NCBI GenBank assembly: GCA_937951625.1
Contig: CALFBP010000014.1
Coordinates: 1-64,000 of the forward strand
DNA: 64,000 bases
Reading direction: 5' to 3'
Source of the DNA: an uncultured Thermoguttaceae bacterium
GTDB lineage: Bacteria > Planctomycetota > Planctomycetia > Pirellulales > Thermoguttaceae
The position numbers and the translations under genes are program-made. Position 1 is the first letter of the stretch. Each line of letters begins with the position of its first letter. This document shows positions 25,617 through 34,484 of the stretch, one piece after another. The notes under the pieces were generated by a model. That model saw only the letters and a list, made by a program, of their open reading frames with translations. It was not told the origin of the DNA and made no database searches.

Positions 25617-25638
25617 AATCCACCATTGTGGGTGGATT
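25617..25638. promoter_or_regulatory. Palindrome in the divergent region of the cytochrome operon
   Basis: Perfect eight-base arms AATCCACC and GGTGGATT with a six-base centre, followed by an A/T-rich stretch. It lies between the minus-strand cytochrome operon and the plus-strand gene at 25772, about 120 bases upstream of the cytochrome start. It may be an operator for a dimeric regulator. Confidence 0.35.
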
Positions 25639-25771
25639 GATTGACATTCCAGCCATTTCCGATTCATACTGCGAGCATTAAAGAAAATAGAAATAATAGC
25701 AAATCAGGGAAAAGAAAATAGTTTGCGGAGATCTTCCGTGGTCTTTGTAGTGATCCAAAGGAACTTTTCCC

Positions 25772-26185
25772 ATGCCTCCCCCCGAACCCGATGCCTTGGC
25801 CCAGGCCGCCTCATTCCGCATGCATTTGACGACGATCGGTTATGACTACTTGTTGCACCGGCAGCTCTTCGGCGAGTTCCTGGATGCCATCGTGCCGTTG
25901 GCCGAACAAGTCCCTTCGCTGATCTTTCATAGCCGGACGGATTCGCAGATCGAGTTCAGCTACCTCGGCCAGGGCTACGCGATCTGGCACCAATACGACG
26001 GCGAGAGCAAGACGAGTACCCTGCGATCAGCGGTGAAGACGCGTGGCGAGAACGGAGGGTACACGCTACGTCATTGGCTGACGATGGACAAGTCGGGCAA
26101 TTTGGCCCGCCCCGATGAGAAACCCATCTGGTCCGTGCGTGGCGGAAGTGAACGAGCGTTCTATTATTTGCTGCTCGGCCAATAA
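25772..26185 (+). CDS. Hypothetical protein
   Basis: A 137-residue soluble protein of unrecognised family. It begins with a short Pro-rich stretch, then mixed helices and strands, with G-Y-D-Y-L-L-H-R-Q-L-F-G-E-F near residues 23-36 and a C-terminal S-E-R-A-F-Y-Y-L-L-L-G. No signal peptide, membrane segment or catalytic motif is seen. Codon use fits the neighbours. It is divergent from the cytochrome operon and 71 bases before the GYF-domain gene. Confidence 0.55.
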   Translation: MPPPEPDALAQAASFRMHLTTIGYDYLLHRQLFGEFLDAIVPLAEQVPSLIFHSRTDSQIEFSYLGQGYAIWHQYDGESKTSTLRSAVKTRGENGGYTLRHWLTMDKSGNLARPDEKPIWSVRGGSERAFYYLLLGQ

Positions 26186-26256
26186 CCCTGGCTGCGTCTG
26201 GGTGGCGAGATACGGCCCGGCAAAGCCGAAAACCCACTGTCGGCGTGGAGGTAGTG

Positions 26257-27009
26257 ATGAACCAGTGGTACGTACAGTTCGCCGAAAAGATTTATGGGCC
26301 GATGTCGTCGGAGGATTTGCGTCGGCGGGTGGCCGCCGGTCAAATCCCGCCCGAGAGTCTCGTCCGTGATGGCCCTACCGGTCCCTGGACTGCCATCTCC
26401 CGTTTGCCAGCGCTGACGGCCGCGGCGTGGCCAGAGGTCATGCAGTCCAGTGCGAAGACCTCGCGCGAGCAAGAGACCTCGGCGCGTCGCGGCCCGACGC
26501 CCTTGCGTCCCTGCCCCGACTGCGGGGAATATGTCTCGCAACAGGCTGCCGCCTGTCCTCGTTGCGGGCGATCGTTGCTGCTGACGACGATCGACGTCCC
26601 TTACCGGGGCGAACACCCGATCGCCGTGATGATCTTTTTCGCCCTGCTGGCGGTGGTTTTCGTTTTGTCCACGCCCGTCATCATCTATTTCGTGGCCGAT
26701 TCCCTTAGCGCCAGCGCCGGCATCAGCGAAGCGGCGCAAGGGCGAATCGCCTTTTTGGCAGCGGCCGCTTACACGGTTTCGATGGTCGTCTGCGCGGTGC
26801 TGGGCCGAGCGGTTGGGGCGGCCCGAATGGCCTTCTACACCGGAATGCTGTTGGGGCTGTTTTTTGGTCCCATGGGCGTGTTGGTCGCCTTCGCCGTGGA
26901 TAAGCGGACCCAATGCCCAAACTGCTTCAGCCGTCTGGACGGACTGGCTCGACAATGCCCATACTGCCGTGTGATCCTCCGCTGGGAACAGCGACCGCGG
27001 TGGTACTGA
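26257..27009 (+). CDS. GYF_2-domain, zinc-ribbon membrane protein
   Basis: A 250-residue membrane protein typical of planctomycetes. The N-terminus is a GYF_2-like domain (W-Y-V-Q-F ... Y-G-P-M-S-S-E-D-L, about 3-55). A zinc ribbon C-P-D-C ... C-P-R-C (about 87-105), three or four membrane helices (about 125-225) and a second C-P-N-C ... C-P-Y-C ribbon near the C-terminus follow. GGAGGT precedes the ATG at 26257. It may sense or scaffold, but no function is established. Confidence 0.72.
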   Translation: MNQWYVQFAEKIYGPMSSEDLRRRVAAGQIPPESLVRDGPTGPWTAISRLPALTAAAWPEVMQSSAKTSREQETSARRGPTPLRPCPDCGEYVSQQAAACPRCGRSLLLTTIDVPYRGEHPIAVMIFFALLAVVFVLSTPVIIYFVADSLSASAGISEAAQGRIAFLAAAAYTVSMVVCAVLGRAVGAARMAFYTGMLLGLFFGPMGVLVAFAVDKRTQCPNCFSRLDGLARQCPYCRVILRWEQRPRWY

Positions 27010-27105
27010 ACGTCGATCGCAGCACTCATATCGCAGCGGCCCGCTCAAGTCGGAGGACGGACGGTTTCCGGCAACGCTGCGTCCTCGGCTTTGGTTGACA
27101 AGTCC

Positions 27106-27837
27106 ATGGCGCTGATCGAACTCCGCGACATCCGCAAGGTCTATCGCCTTGAAGAGACGCAGGTCGAGGCCCTCCGCGGCGTCTCGCTCTCGATCGAGCA
27201 AGGCGAGTACGTGGCATTGATGGGGCCCTCGGGGTCAGGCAAATCCACGCTGATGAACATGTTGGGCTGCCTGGATCGGCCTACCGAGGGCAGCTACCGG
27301 CTGGATGGCATCGAGGTCGCCAAGATGTCCAGCGACGAGCGGGCAGCGCTGCGGAATCGAAAGATCGGGTTTGTGTTTCAAAACTTCAACCTCCTGGCAC
27401 GAACCAGCGCCCTGGAAAACGTCGAACTCCCGTTGCTCTACTCGCGGAGGATGACTAGCCGCCAGCGACGCGACCGTGCCCGCCAAGCGCTCGAACTCGT
27501 CGGCCTGGCCGATCGCTTGGACCACCATCCTGGCCAACTCTCGGGCGGACAGCAACAACGGGTGGCTATTGCCAGGGCCATCGTCAACCAGCCTGCAATC
27601 CTCATGGCCGACGAGCCCACGGGCAATCTCGACTCGCGCACCAGCAAAGACGTCATGGCCATGTTCCGCGAGTTGAACGAAAACCAAGGCATCACGATCA
27701 TCGTCGTGACCCACGACCCCAGCATCGCCCGGTGCGCACGACGCATTCTCGTGCTGCGCGACGGACAGGTGGTCTCCGACACGAGCGACATCTCCCAGGC
27801 CATCCAGGCCCTGCATTTGACTAACGGCGAGGAATAA
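27106..27837 (+). CDS. MacB-type ABC transporter ATP-binding protein
   Basis: The ATPase of a tripartite-type exporter, 243 residues. It has Walker A G-P-S-G-S-G-K-S at 40-47, Q-loop F-V-F-Q-N-F-N-L-L, signature L-S-G-G-Q-Q-Q-R-V-A-I-A-R-A-I near 145-159 and Walker B I-L-M-A-D-E-P-T-G-N-L-D. No MacB permease or MacA adaptor lies next to it; the next gene encodes a TolC-like outer-membrane protein. The ATG at 27106 gives the normal N-terminus. Confidence 0.9.
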   Translation: MALIELRDIRKVYRLEETQVEALRGVSLSIEQGEYVALMGPSGSGKSTLMNMLGCLDRPTEGSYRLDGIEVAKMSSDERAALRNRKIGFVFQNFNLLARTSALENVELPLLYSRRMTSRQRRDRARQALELVGLADRLDHHPGQLSGGQQQRVAIARAIVNQPAILMADEPTGNLDSRTSKDVMAMFRELNENQGITIIVVTHDPSIARCARRILVLRDGQVVSDTSDISQAIQALHLTNGEE

Positions 27838-27845
27838 GCCGCCAT

Positions 27846-27878
27846 CCCCCGGTTAGTAAAATACGGTTCTGCCGGGGG
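27846..27878 (+). repeat. Inverted repeat between ABC ATPase and TolC-like genes
   Basis: Seven-base arms CCCCCGG and CCGGGGG separated by 19 bases, starting eight bases after the ATPase stop. It could act as a transcript-end stem or attenuator between the two genes. No T-run follows. Confidence 0.3.
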
Positions 27879-27953
27879 GGATTGGCTCGCGTCTGCTACC
27901 CTTGATCCACCGCATCACGTTTTTCCAATGGACCATCTGCGACGGTCGTGACG

Positions 27954-29852
27954 ATGCTAACGGATATGAGGCATCGTCTGATGGGGGTGGCATGGGGCGT
28001 TTGGGTTGGCATGGGCCTTCTGGTGGGGGCATATCCTACCCCATGCCAGGAGCCCTGGCGATTTGCCCTTCCCGAACAACGCCAATTGGAAATTCGCGAT
28101 CCCTCGCAGTTTGCCAAGGTTCGCTTTCCTGACTTGCCACCACCAACGACAGTGAAGACACCCGAAGAGGATGTCGTGTCTCTGCACCTCTCGCTAGACG
28201 AGGCCATCCGCATGGCCCTGGACCGCACCGAGGTCGTTCGGGTGTTGGCTGGTGTCACGGCGGTCTCCAGCGGTCGCACGATCTACGATCCTGCCATTTC
28301 CAATACCCAGATCGACGCGGCCCGGGCTCGTTTCGACCCCCGCTTTGGACTGAACAACAACTTCTTTCGGAACGACGATCCCAGCCTCGTGGTAACTCCC
28401 CCAGCTCCCGCCCCCCCGTCGGTCACCGGGGTCCCGCAACACGCTTACGACATGCAGATGGGCTTGGCCAAGGACACGGCGACCGGCGGCACGGCGAGCA
28501 TGAGTGTACGCGCGTCGCCGATCCGGGATCGCTTCATGCTGCCGGGCCAGACGCTGAATCCGCGGGCGCCTTCCAGCACGGAACTCAGCTACACGCAGCC
28601 GCTTCTTCAGGGCGCAGGGGTGCGGGCCAACACCGCCCCAATCGTCATCGCACGGATCGACACCGAGCGATCTTTTTTTCAACTCAAGGACAGCGTACAA
28701 CGGATGGTTCGCGGCGTGGTGGAGGGATATTGGGCGTTGGTGCTAGCGCGGGTCGAAGCATGGGCCGTGCGCCAGCAAGTTGAGCAAGGCCAGGAAGCTT
28801 TCGAGCGTGCGGCGGCCGCGTTGGAGGCTGGGCTGGGCACGGCTGCGGAACTCGCCCAGGCCCGCTCCGCGCTCGCCACCTTTCGCGCCAATTTGATCAC
28901 TGCCGAGGCCAACGTACTCCAGCGCGAGGCCGCACTGCGCAACCTGTTGGGCCTGCCTCCGGCGGGCAAAGAGATTCTCGTGCCTGTCACGCCCATGGCC
29001 ACCGATCGCGTCGAGCCCCAATGGGACGCTCTGCTTGAATTGGCTGCCCAGCAGCGGCCCGACCTGATTGAATTAAAGCTGATCCTCGAGGCCGATCAGC
29101 AGCGACTCGACCTTGCCCGCAATCAAGCTCTGCCACGCCTGGATGCCGTGGCCCTTTACCGTTGGAACGGCTTCGAGGGAAGGCTTCCCGACGGCGCGTT
29201 CCTTCGGGCGGACCCCAACGACTTTACGGAGTGGCAGCTCGGCGTGAACTTCTCCGTGCCGTTGGGATTGCGTCGGGAACGGGCGGCCCTGCGGCAGCAA
29301 GAGCTGCTGATCATGCACGATCGGGCCAACCTGGAGCAAGGCCTCCATGCCGCCGCGCACGAGTTGGCCGAAAGCCTCCGCAACCTGGCCCAATATTACG
29401 AACAATACCAAGCTTTCTCCGAGGCCCGGCAAGCCGCTTGGGCCAACCTCGAGTATCAATTGGCCGATTATCGCGAGGGTCGGGGCACGCTCTACTTGAA
29501 CGTGCTTCAGGCGATCACCAATTGGGGCAATTCCGTCAGCGCCGAGGCGCAGGCCCTGGCCCGCTACAACGTCGAACTCGCGTACCTCGAAGAGCGGACT
29601 GGCACGATCCTCGAATCGCACGGGATTCGTTTTTTGGAAGAGCGTTTCTACACCATCGGCCCCCTCGGTCGAGCATTTCGGGATCGGCCTTATCCGCAGT
29701 CTTCACCGCTTAGCGCCAGTGTGGACCGCTATCCATCCAGCGAAGAGGCCTCGGAAAAAGCCTTGAAGATCGACGGCCCCGCCCCGCCCCGCCGCGGGCA
29801 AGCCGAACCTCCCGCCGCTCCGCTGCCAAGTCCGAACCCGCAACTCAGGTGA
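27954..29852 (+). CDS. TolC-family outer membrane efflux protein
   Basis: A periplasm-spanning channel protein of 632 residues. It has a signal peptide (hydrophobic run about 12-27, cleavage near T-P-C-Q-E) and two long coiled-coil helical repeats (about 215-310 and 440-540) as in TolC. The proline-rich tail from about 570 is likely disordered. The ATG at 27954 was chosen over a GTG two codons earlier. It follows the MacB-type ATPase, so both may serve an exporter whose permease lies elsewhere. Confidence 0.82.
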   Translation: MLTDMRHRLMGVAWGVWVGMGLLVGAYPTPCQEPWRFALPEQRQLEIRDPSQFAKVRFPDLPPPTTVKTPEEDVVSLHLSLDEAIRMALDRTEVVRVLAGVTAVSSGRTIYDPAISNTQIDAARARFDPRFGLNNNFFRNDDPSLVVTPPAPAPPSVTGVPQHAYDMQMGLAKDTATGGTASMSVRASPIRDRFMLPGQTLNPRAPSSTELSYTQPLLQGAGVRANTAPIVIARIDTERSFFQLKDSVQRMVRGVVEGYWALVLARVEAWAVRQQVEQGQEAFERAAAALEAGLGTAAELAQARSALATFRANLITAEANVLQREAALRNLLGLPPAGKEILVPVTPMATDRVEPQWDALLELAAQQRPDLIELKLILEADQQRLDLARNQALPRLDAVALYRWNGFEGRLPDGAFLRADPNDFTEWQLGVNFSVPLGLRRERAALRQQELLIMHDRANLEQGLHAAAHELAESLRNLAQYYEQYQAFSEARQAAWANLEYQLADYREGRGTLYLNVLQAITNWGNSVSAEAQALARYNVELAYLEERTGTILESHGIRFLEERFYTIGPLGRAFRDRPYPQSSPLSASVDRYPSSEEASEKALKIDGPAPPRRGQAEPPAAPLPSPNPQLR

Positions 29853-29992
29853 AAGTCACCGGAGGGCGGGGGGGACTCACCTCCAAGGTGCTTGTCACTT
29901 GGCGAAAAGCCCGCACGGCCACGCGTGGCCAGCGAGCGTTATTTGGTTGCGGCCTTTGACCAAGGGAGCACCCCCCTCGGGCCGCAAGTCCG

Positions 29993-30736
29993 TCACTTCA
30001 TGGAGATGGTCCGGGCCAGCGGCCGAAGGACGTGATCCACCACGTGGTTGTCGAGAATGTCCTGGCAAATTTCCGCCAGTTTGTCGAGCGTCTCCGCAAA
30101 CGTCCGGCCAGGGCCCAGGCTTCCGTACTGTCGGGCGGTGACGTAGACACTCAACTGTTCCTCGGGAAAATCGCCGGTGCGGATTTGATAGGCGTTCGTT
30201 CGGGTCTCGACACTCACGCGACATTGCAGACGGCAATCTTCGTCCAGGGCGATGGTCACCGAGGGTTCGTGGTTAATCACCGTGGCGCCCGGGATGTCCA
30301 GCAGTCGTTCCAGCGACGGAGGCACCCCAAGGGCCTCCGCCACCACGTGGTTGTGGTTGCCCCGATACGTGAAGTCGAAACCGAACAGAAGGTCGAGGGC
30401 CTCGCAATCCAAAGGGCTCACCGACAAGCTGTAGGGGGCAAGTTCCAAAACCAGCCTATGTTGGTCCAGCGCGGAGCGAACGTCCTCCGGGTTCACATGG
30501 CCTGAGCACACCCGGCGCGGTTCGATCGTACACCAGCGGTACGAGCCGTCTTCTTTGTCCTCCTCCAGCACGATATCGCCGCGGTCGCGACAATAAAAGT
30601 TTCGCATCGTGGGATAGCTTTTCTGGATCCTCTCGAAGAAATGCAGAATCGTTTCCCGGTTGTTCGGCAGCTCCATCTCCGTGCTGAGGTTCATATTGAC
30701 GTAAAAATCGTCACACAAGGAACTGTAACGGTTCAT
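29993..30736 (-). CDS. Conserved hypothetical protein
   Basis: A 247-residue soluble protein that I do not recognise. The frame is open further upstream, but the ATG at 30736 gives a compact start. Segments of note are R-N-F-Y-C-R-D-R-G-D near 45-54, L-L-F-G-F-D-F-T-Y-R-G-N-H-N near 115-128 and a C-terminal helix. There is no signal peptide. It resembles lineage-specific planctomycete proteins and is convergent with the TolC-like gene. Confidence 0.6.
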   Translation of the reverse strand: MNRYSSLCDDFYVNMNLSTEMELPNNRETILHFFERIQKSYPTMRNFYCRDRGDIVLEEDKEDGSYRWCTIEPRRVCSGHVNPEDVRSALDQHRLVLELAPYSLSVSPLDCEALDLLFGFDFTYRGNHNHVVAEALGVPPSLERLLDIPGATVINHEPSVTIALDEDCRLQCRVSVETRTNAYQIRTGDFPEEQLSVYVTARQYGSLGPGRTFAETLDKLAEICQDILDNHVVDHVLRPLARTISMK

Positions 30737-30869
30737 GCGAAGAGTCCCTGCTGATCGAAATCGTCGCGCCGGCCTGACCAAAATAGGGGGTATATACCAC
30801 CGCAAGGCCGTTCCTTAGACTGTTTAAGTATAGGGTGAATCGGTATTCAGTGTCAAAGCAGCCTACCCA

Positions 30870-31493
30870 ATGGCTGAAATCGCCCCCTCCTTTAGAACCA
30901 CTCGCCATTGTAAACCGCAGCGACATGACTCCGACTTCGGTCGGTTGGGAAAAACAGCGGAAATCTGCGTTTTTTCCACCGCGCTCGGTTGGATGGCGAT
31001 CGTCGGCTCCGCGGGGCGTTTGCAGGCGCTGAGCTTCGGTCATGCCTCCGAGGACGACGCCTGGAACGCCCTGGTGGGCCTGTGCCGTCGCGGCGCACGC
31101 TCCCGCCGCTGGGACGAGTCCTTGATGCGAAAGCTCCAAGCCTACGCTCAGGGGGAAAAGCAGGCGTTCCTTGACGTCGCCATCGACTGGAGTGGTTACA
31201 CCGCGTTCCAACGCGCTGTCCTGGAGGCCTGCCGCCGCATCCCTTGGGGCGAAGTGATCTCTTATGGAGAACTGGCACGTCGGGCCGGGCATCCGGGCGC
31301 GGCCCGAGCCGTGGGCCAGTGCATGGCAGCCAATCGAACCCCTTTGGTCATCCCATGCCACCGCGTAGTAGGGACGGATGGGCGGCTTTGCGGCTATTCA
31401 GCCCATGGTGGTTTGGCAACCAAGCGTCGCCTGCTTGAACTCGAAGGCGTCCGATGGACTGGTACGACGGTCAATCGCCAAGCCGGGCGATGA
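30870..31493 (+). CDS. ogt: Methylated-DNA--protein-cysteine S-methyltransferase
   Basis: Repairs O6-methylguanine by transferring the alkyl group to its own cysteine. The 207 residues carry the active-site motif V-I-P-C-H-R-V-V near 157-164 and the helix-turn-helix DNA-binding part with I-P-W-G-E-V-I-S-Y-G-E-L-A near 122-134. The Arg finger region A-A-R-A-V-G-Q-C-M-A-A-N lies near 141-152. The N-terminal ~30 residues are less conserved, so the true start may be downstream. Its 3' end overlaps the convergent dehydrogenase gene by 23 bases. Confidence 0.9.
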   Translation: MAEIAPSFRTTRHCKPQRHDSDFGRLGKTAEICVFSTALGWMAIVGSAGRLQALSFGHASEDDAWNALVGLCRRGARSRRWDESLMRKLQAYAQGEKQAFLDVAIDWSGYTAFQRAVLEACRRIPWGEVISYGELARRAGHPGAARAVGQCMAANRTPLVIPCHRVVGTDGRLCGYSAHGGLATKRRLLELEGVRWTGTTVNRQAGR

Positions 31494-32538
31494 CCGCGTC
31501 GGCAAAGGCGTCCGTACTCAGCGTCCCGCCCAAATCCCGGGTCTTCTGGCCCTCAGCCAGCGCCCGGTTATAGGCCGCCTTGATCCGGTCGGCGGCTTGC
31601 TGACAACGCGGATCGCTCCGCGTTTCGGCCAAGTAGTTGAGCATCATCACGCCCGACATCAACAGGGCCAGCGGGTTGGCCAGCCCCTTGCCGGCGATGT
31701 CCGGGGCGGAGCCATGCACCGCCTCGAAAACCGCCAGGTCGTCGCCGAAATTGGCCCCTGGCACCACCCCCAGCCCGCCCACCAAACCGGCGCACAAGTC
31801 GCTCACCACGTCGCCGTAGAGGTTTTCCAAGAGAAGCACGTCGAATTGCGAGGGGTCTTGCACCAGCTTCATGCAGCCCGCGTCGATAATCAGTTCCTGG
31901 TACTCGAGGTTGGGGTAATCTTGTTCATGGACCTTTCTCGCGCAGCGGAGAAAAAGCCCATCGGTCACCTTCATGATGTTGGCCTTGTGGAAAACCGTGA
32001 TCCGGCGACGGCGGCGACGGTTGGCGAAGCGGAAGGCCCAACGCGCGATCCGCTCGCAGGCCACTTGGGTGGCCACCTTCATGCTCATCACCACGCCGTC
32101 GGTGACCTGATTTTCCACGCCGCTGTACAGCCCCTCGGTGTTCTCCCGAATAATCACCAGATCGACGTTCTCGAATCGCGTGGGCACGCCGTCCAGGCTG
32201 CGGACGGGCCGCACGGCGGCGAAAAGATTCAGCTTTTTTCGCAACTGGACATTGATCGAGGTGAAGCCCTCGCCGACCGGCGTGGTGCAGGGCCCCTTCA
32301 ACGCCACACGGTGATGACGAATGGCGTCGATCGTCTCCTCGGCCAGCAGGGGTCGGCCCGCTTGCACCGCGGCCAGGCCCGCCTGATGCTCCTCCCAAAC
32401 CACCGGCACCGAGGCAGCCTCGAGAACGCGGCGGACCGCCGCGGTCACCTCGGGCCCGATCCCATCTCCCGGGATCAATACCGCTTGATGCATCTGTGGG
32501 TTGTCGCCCATGAACTCGAACTCCTCCAGCTCCTTCAT
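31471..32538 (-). CDS. NAD-type isocitrate/homoisocitrate dehydrogenase family protein
   Basis: A beta-decarboxylating dehydrogenase of 355 residues. N-terminal I-P-G-D-G-I-G-P-E-V-T and the substrate loop R-E-N-T-E-G-L-Y-S-G point to isocitrate or homoisocitrate dehydrogenases, not isopropylmalate dehydrogenase. The metal-binding region includes E-N-L-Y-G-D-V-V-S-D and the nucleotide loop H-G-S-A-P-D-I-A-G-K-G. GGGAG precedes the ATG at 32538 at a proper distance; the upstream in-frame start adds only a basic tail. The exact substrate is undecided from sequence alone. Confidence 0.85.
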   Translation of the reverse strand: MKELEEFEFMGDNPQMHQAVLIPGDGIGPEVTAAVRRVLEAASVPVVWEEHQAGLAAVQAGRPLLAEETIDAIRHHRVALKGPCTTPVGEGFTSINVQLRKKLNLFAAVRPVRSLDGVPTRFENVDLVIIRENTEGLYSGVENQVTDGVVMSMKVATQVACERIARWAFRFANRRRRRRITVFHKANIMKVTDGLFLRCARKVHEQDYPNLEYQELIIDAGCMKLVQDPSQFDVLLLENLYGDVVSDLCAGLVGGLGVVPGANFGDDLAVFEAVHGSAPDIAGKGLANPLALLMSGVMMLNYLAETRSDPRCQQAADRIKAAYNRALAEGQKTRDLGGTLSTDAFADAVIARLGD

Positions 32539-32649
32539 CGCAAACTCCCACCGCCGACGACGGCTCCTCAAACGATGCCGGCTGCGTCGATGGTCACCGC
32601 AACTATTGTCGCACGCGGCTGCAAAAAATCGAGCCCCCTGCCAAAGGCA

Positions 32650-33267
32650 TCAAGGCCCCGAGATTTGGCGCGAAGCATCCTTTGCAGCTCTCAAAAGTTC
32701 AGTCAAGCGCTTATAAAGGCGATTGAAAGAGTGATTCGCTCGGGCCTTTTGGAGATCGAAGCGCTTCGTGAAATCGCGCTGGTGCATGAGTGGATCATAA
32801 CCGAATCGCATCCGCTCTCCGAGCCAACCTTTCGCATCCCGTATCTTTTCGGGACAGCGCGGTGCTTCCGAATCCTGAGACAATCCCTGGAGGCCGCGCA
32901 ACGACTCGGCCGCAGCAACGAACCACGTTTCATATTCGCGGTACGCAAGCGCAACGAGAACGACGACGTCGTCGCGCACGCTTTTGGCGCGGCGCAAGAG
33001 ATCGGGCCCAAGTTCGGCAGGACACGCATCCTCGCAGTCGAGCAAGATCAGCACCGCGCCACGCTGCTGCGCCGCTTTCTCCGCCGCCAGCGCGACATAT
33101 TTGCGGAAATATCCCTCATCGCGGAGAAATGAGGAAGCCTTCACTCGGATGGGCGGATTGACCCGCAAATTGCAGGCAAGCTTCTCGGTCTCGAGAATCC
33201 GATAGAGCAAGGCGGGGACCGCCTCGACCTCGCCGTGACCTTCCACGATGGGAGCGACGAAGTCCAT
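32650..33267 (-). CDS. DUF4276 TOPRIM-like protein, partner of AAA ATPase
   Basis: A 205-residue protein of the DUF4276/RloB-like group, which has a TOPRIM-type fold: V-E-G-H-G-E near residues 8-13 and I-L-L-D-C-E-D near 73-79 would be the metal sites. It starts two bases after the ATPase stop, so the pair is co-translated. AAA ATPase plus TOPRIM-type pairs such as PARIS (AriA/AriB) and AbiL-like systems are anti-phage defence modules. The role here is inferred by that analogy. Confidence 0.75.
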   Translation of the reverse strand: MDFVAPIVEGHGEVEAVPALLYRILETEKLACNLRVNPPIRVKASSFLRDEGYFRKYVALAAEKAAQQRGAVLILLDCEDACPAELGPDLLRRAKSVRDDVVVLVALAYREYETWFVAAAESLRGLQGLSQDSEAPRCPEKIRDAKGWLGERMRFGYDPLMHQRDFTKRFDLQKARANHSFNRLYKRLTELLRAAKDASRQISGP

Positions 33268-33269
33268 GA

Positions 33270-34484
33270 TCAGCGTCCGTTCGTCTCGAAGAGTTTGAGT
33301 TGCCGCTCATGGGTCACGTCGGCCACGGATTTCGGGTCGGGGGCCAACTGATTCTGCCGTAGCAGTTCCCCTGGAGTAAACAGTTTTTCGTGGAGTATCT
33401 TGCGGCCGGCGGCATCGATCGGGCCGATCCGCGTCAATCCATCCTGATTTTCCACGGCGAGGATCGAATCATCGCGAATGTCTGGATTGTCGAGCAGATC
33501 AGGGCTATGGCTGGTAACCAGAATCTGGCATTGCTGAGCGCCTTCGCGCAAGGCAGAGAGCAGCACGCCCGCGGCCGCCGGGTGGAGGGCCATTTCCGGT
33601 TCCTCCAGCCCGATCAAGCGCGGCGTCAGACGCCCTGGCCGGGCCGCCGCAGCCTGGAAAACAGCCAACAGGTTCCCGAAGGCCCGCAACGTCCCGTCTG
33701 ACATCGACCCGGCCAGGAATCGCCACGGGTGTTCCTGTCCCCTGACACTCTGGCGGAACTCGATCGTTTCCTGAGAACCCAGCGTCTTCGCCGCCACGTC
33801 CGAGATGCTTGGAACGATTCGGGAAAGGTGTTCCGTCACGCGCTGGCGTGCTTCGGGCGTAAACTGCTGGAGAACGCTGGCCGCATTGCTGCCGTCGCGA
33901 CGGAGCAGATCGCCAGGATCGGGTTTTTGCATCGCGCCGATCTGGCGCGGGTTGAGGTTGTAGACCTCGACCCGGGAAAGAGCGTCGAAGACTGGCCTGA
34001 ATTCATGGAACCCCGAAGCGGCCACCAGAAATAGCCGATCTTTCAGAATCGCTGGTAAAGGCGACACCGAGGCCTCCACTTTGCCCGACCGGACGCTGAA
34101 GTAATGACGCCGGCCAAACGCTTCTTCGCTGTCGAGGCAACATTCTTCCGTTTGGACCTCGTAGGCCCCGGCTGGTTTCGCCCCTATTCGGAAGGCGTAG
34201 TGCCCAGACTGTCCCGACGGTAATGAAAAGTCCAAACGCAAGGCAAAGTGATTCGGATGCCCGCCGCTCCGCCGCCGCACCTCCTTGATCGTGCCGCGCT
34301 CGCGCAGCGCGTGATCAAGCGAAGTGCGTAAGGCGTCTGCCACGAATCGCAGGGCGTCGAGAAAATTGCTTTTGCCGGATCCATTGGGTCCAACGAGAAA
34401 CATCAGCGAACCGAGGTCCACCTGGCAGGCGGCAATGCTCTTATAGTTGCGAATCGTGACCCGATGAAGAAACGGCTCTCTCAT
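33270..34484 (-). CDS. AAA family ATPase (AAA_15/AAA_21 type), defence-associated
   Basis: An OLD/RecF-like ATPase of 404 residues. It has N-terminal I-R-N-Y-K-S-I, Walker A G-P-N-G-S-G-K-S at 32-39, an S-x-S-D-G-T-L-R-A signature-like segment near 263-270, Walker B L-I-G-L-E-E-P-E-M-A-L-H-P and the H-loop L-V-T-S-H-S-P-D-L-L-D. It is followed after two bases by the DUF4276 gene. The likely job is sensing invading phage and controlling the partner effector; this is inference from the gene pair. Confidence 0.82.
   Translation of the reverse strand: MREPFLHRVTIRNYKSIAACQVDLGSLMFLVGPNGSGKSNFLDALRFVADALRTSLDHALRERGTIKEVRRRSGGHPNHFALRLDFSLPSGQSGHYAFRIGAKPAGAYEVQTEECCLDSEEAFGRRHYFSVRSGKVEASVSPLPAILKDRLFLVAASGFHEFRPVFDALSRVEVYNLNPRQIGAMQKPDPGDLLRRDGSNAASVLQQFTPEARQRVTEHLSRIVPSISDVAAKTLGSQETIEFRQSVRGQEHPWRFLAGSMSDGTLRAFGNLLAVFQAAAARPGRLTPRLIGLEEPEMALHPAAAGVLLSALREGAQQCQILVTSHSPDLLDNPDIRDDSILAVENQDGLTRIGPIDAAGRKILHEKLFTPGELLRQNQLAPDPKSVADVTHERQLKLFETNGR

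Noticed and set aside
31378-33132. Long plus-strand ORF opposite the dehydrogenase and DUF4276 genes
   Set aside because: Antisense to two well-supported genes and without recognisable domains.
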